This document shows, piece after piece, positions 23,418 through 24,616 of a stretch of 24,616 nt of DNA. Every line of letters begins with the position of its first letter. The stretch's first letter is position 1. Made by a program: the position numbers and the translations under genes. Source of the stretch: an uncultured Acetatifactor sp. (GTDB lineage: Bacteria; Bacillota; Clostridia; Lachnospirales; Lachnospiraceae); contig NZ_CAJUCP010000078.1 in NCBI RefSeq assembly GCF_910585425.1, positions 1-24,616 of the forward strand. Direction: 5' to 3'. The notes below the pieces were generated by a model. That model was not told the DNA's origin, did not search any database, and worked only from the letters and a program-made list of their open reading frames with translations.

Positions 23418-24092
23418 CTAGCAGCTAAGTCCCGAAGCGGCCCTCCAACTCATGAGCCGCTCCTCAAATTGACCGTAAAAGTCCCGCCCTGTGTCATATT
23501 CTTCCATATAAAATGTCTGCAGCATCAGCAGGTTCAGGCGCTTCGCCTCCTCCAGATCCTCCGCTCCCGCCACCTTCTCCTCCAGGGCATTCAGCAGCGA
23601 ATGCCACTGGCAGATGAACGCATGGTTCCTGCCCTGGTCCGGGGTATCGATCCACTTGCTCACCTTCACCTTCGTGCGCCCGGCCTCCCTGCACTCCCCT
23701 GTCTGGAGGAAGTATCTGAAATCGCCGTTCTCGTAGAACCGCCCCAGCGGGAACAGGCGGCAGATGCCGGGCCTGTATGCGTGGATGCCACAGCGGCCCT
23801 CCCCGTCCAGAAAAGCGCAGCGCTCTTCCTCCCCCGCCATCTTCATGTTCGGCAGAATGACTCCATCGGTCACGCTCAGCTCCACGGTCTCCTCCGCCAG
23901 CAGCTGCGCCAATGTCTTCCCCAGCCCCTGCCGGAGGCGGTAGATGTCATAGGGATCCAGCAGGACGGAATTGCCCATGCCCGTGCAGCATTTGTGGCAG
24001 CCCTTACAGCCATGGCAGTCTGCCTTCACCATGTCGTTGCCGCCGTACAGACGCCCGTCGGAGATTTCTTCCAGAGTGACATTCCGCTTCAC
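23418..24092 (-). CDS. YkgJ-type cysteine-cluster protein
   Basis: The 224-residue protein has the N-terminal CHGCKGCHKCC cluster (Cys26, 29, 32, 35, 36) and a second conserved CGIHAYRPGICRLFPLG segment. These are typical of the YkgJ/UPF0153 family and thought to bind zinc or an iron-sulfur cluster. The biochemical role is not known. The start is a GTG at 24092 with AAGGGA very close upstream. An internal ATG at 24032 would still keep the first cluster. The gene is upstream of and in the same direction as the carboxypeptidase gene, separated by 186 bases without a clear promoter. Confidence 0.82.
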   Translation of the reverse strand: MKRNVTLEEISDGRLYGGNDMVKADCHGCKGCHKCCTGMGNSVLLDPYDIYRLRQGLGKTLAQLLAEETVELSVTDGVILPNMKMAGEEERCAFLDGEGRCGIHAYRPGICRLFPLGRFYENGDFRYFLQTGECREAGRTKVKVSKWIDTPDQGRNHAFICQWHSLLNALEEKVAGAEDLEEAKRLNLLMLQTFYMEEYDTGRDFYGQFEERLMSWRAASGLSC

Positions 24093-24364
24093 TTTCCCTT
24101 ACCATGCCTTTCCGCCGCCCGCAAATTCCTGTCCTGCAAAAAATCGACTCTTCCGGTCAGCACAATATTGGAGATTGTGACAAAAAACACCCTCAAAACA
24201 TGTCACAAGTGTCATTTTTTGTCAAAGGCCCTGCGCCTCCTGTGTTCTCCGTAATCTATACATGTAGCGACTGAATCTTTCCCAAAACCGGATAAACGGC
24301 ATGACAGGCTATGCTATGCGACTGGCAAAAATTAAATGCCGTCTATATATTATGTCACCATTTC

Positions 24365-24380
24365 ATGACATATATGTCAT
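24365..24380. promoter_or_regulatory. Perfect 16-bp palindrome, candidate operator
   Basis: ATGACATATATGTCAT is its own reverse complement. It sits inside the TGTCA cluster and looks like a dimeric regulator site. I cannot name the regulator. Confidence 0.5.
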
Positions 24381-24468
24381 AATGCATGTCAAAAAGCCAA
24401 ATTTAAGACGAACCATAAGCATTATATCAATTCGACCGCCGATATGCAAGGGTTCCATAAAAAGTATC

Positions 24469-24518
24469 AAAAAAAGACTTCCAGGAATCCGGCATACGCC
24501 CTGGATTCCCGGAAGTCT
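24469..24518 (-). terminator. Terminator of a minus-strand gene at or beyond the right edge
   Basis: AGACTTCCAGGAATCC (24475-24490) pairs with GGATTCCCGGAAGTCT (24503-24518), 15 of 16 pairs, with a 12-base loop and TTTTTTT on the minus strand. The gene it serves is outside the window or has only its last few codons after 24556, which I cannot confirm. Confidence 0.8.
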
Positions 24519-24616
24519 ATAGTTTTCCGTCTATGTGTTTCTTCTTTTACGGCAATCAGTTCCGGGAGTTTGACACCTGAGCATTTAGAAATAACTCACA
24601 AAGCCAGTAATGGCTT

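Larger units (their letters stand above)
24093..24616. other. Non-coding region with TGTCA/TGACA motif cluster
   Basis: The last 524 bases hold no gene I can support. Between 24178 and 24391 TGTCA or TGACA occurs nine times (24178, 24201, 24210, 24220, 24302, 24353, 24366, 24375, 24387). Two pairs form symmetric sites: TGACAAAAAA/TTTTTTGTCA (24178-24187, 24215-24224) and a perfect palindrome at 24365-24380. The region is AT-rich and lies upstream of the YkgJ gene. It ends with a terminator from the right. Confidence 0.7.

Noticed and set aside
24301..24522. 73-codon plus-strand open frame
   Set aside because: It runs through the palindrome cluster and the terminator stem, has no ribosome site and no recognisable domain.

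Overview
The window looks like chromosome of a Gram-positive anaerobe of the class Clostridia, most likely a Lachnospiraceae-type gut bacterium. The reasons are strong AGGAGG-type ribosome binding sites, Ptb-Buk butyrate genes, a two-subunit iron-sulfur L-serine dehydratase, a hexuronate isomerase, a bacteriohemerythrin and GC-rich coding sequence. The species cannot be fixed from sequence alone.

Positions 1-8100 are accessory DNA. A minus-strand pair encodes a dynamin-like GTPase and a partner with a glycine-rich hydrophobic segment. Both are much more AT-rich than the rest. Beside them lies a rearranged transposase remnant (IS1380-like), then a WYL-domain regulator and an XRE regulator that diverge from one short promoter region with a perfect 10-bp inverted repeat. 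A complete IS1634-like element (5020-6825) follows. A 196-bp non-autonomous element (6936-7131) shares its terminal repeats and sits between two perfect 139-bp direct repeats. A stand-alone class II Fic protein is expressed from the promoter regenerated by that duplication.

Positions 8100-10920 hold a LacI-family regulator with an operator-like palindrome and uxaC, closed by a strong terminator. Positions 10954-14059 hold a minus-strand operon of an RNA 2'-O-methyltransferase, a Vsr-like endonuclease and a DNA cytosine-C5 methyltransferase. The methyltransferase carries two separate in-frame tandem repeat arrays. Positions 14175-16490 hold ptb-buk, which ends in a terminator and has a recognisable promoter. 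Divergent from it is a bacteriohemerythrin gene.

Positions 16997-19724 hold a complete polar amino acid (possibly cystine) ABC importer in the order binding lipoprotein, permease, ATPase. Positions 19980-21724 hold sdaAB and sdaAA. Convergent to them is a membrane-anchored D,D-carboxypeptidase with a 45-bp repeat in its linker, then a YkgJ-type cysteine-cluster protein. The last 520 bases are non-coding. They contain nine TGTCA/TGACA motifs, including a perfect 16-bp palindrome, and a terminator for a minus-strand gene beyond or at the right edge.

The most notable features are the long target duplication around the small IS1634-related element, the repeat arrays inside the DNA methyltransferase, the dynamin-like pair and the TGTCA cluster.
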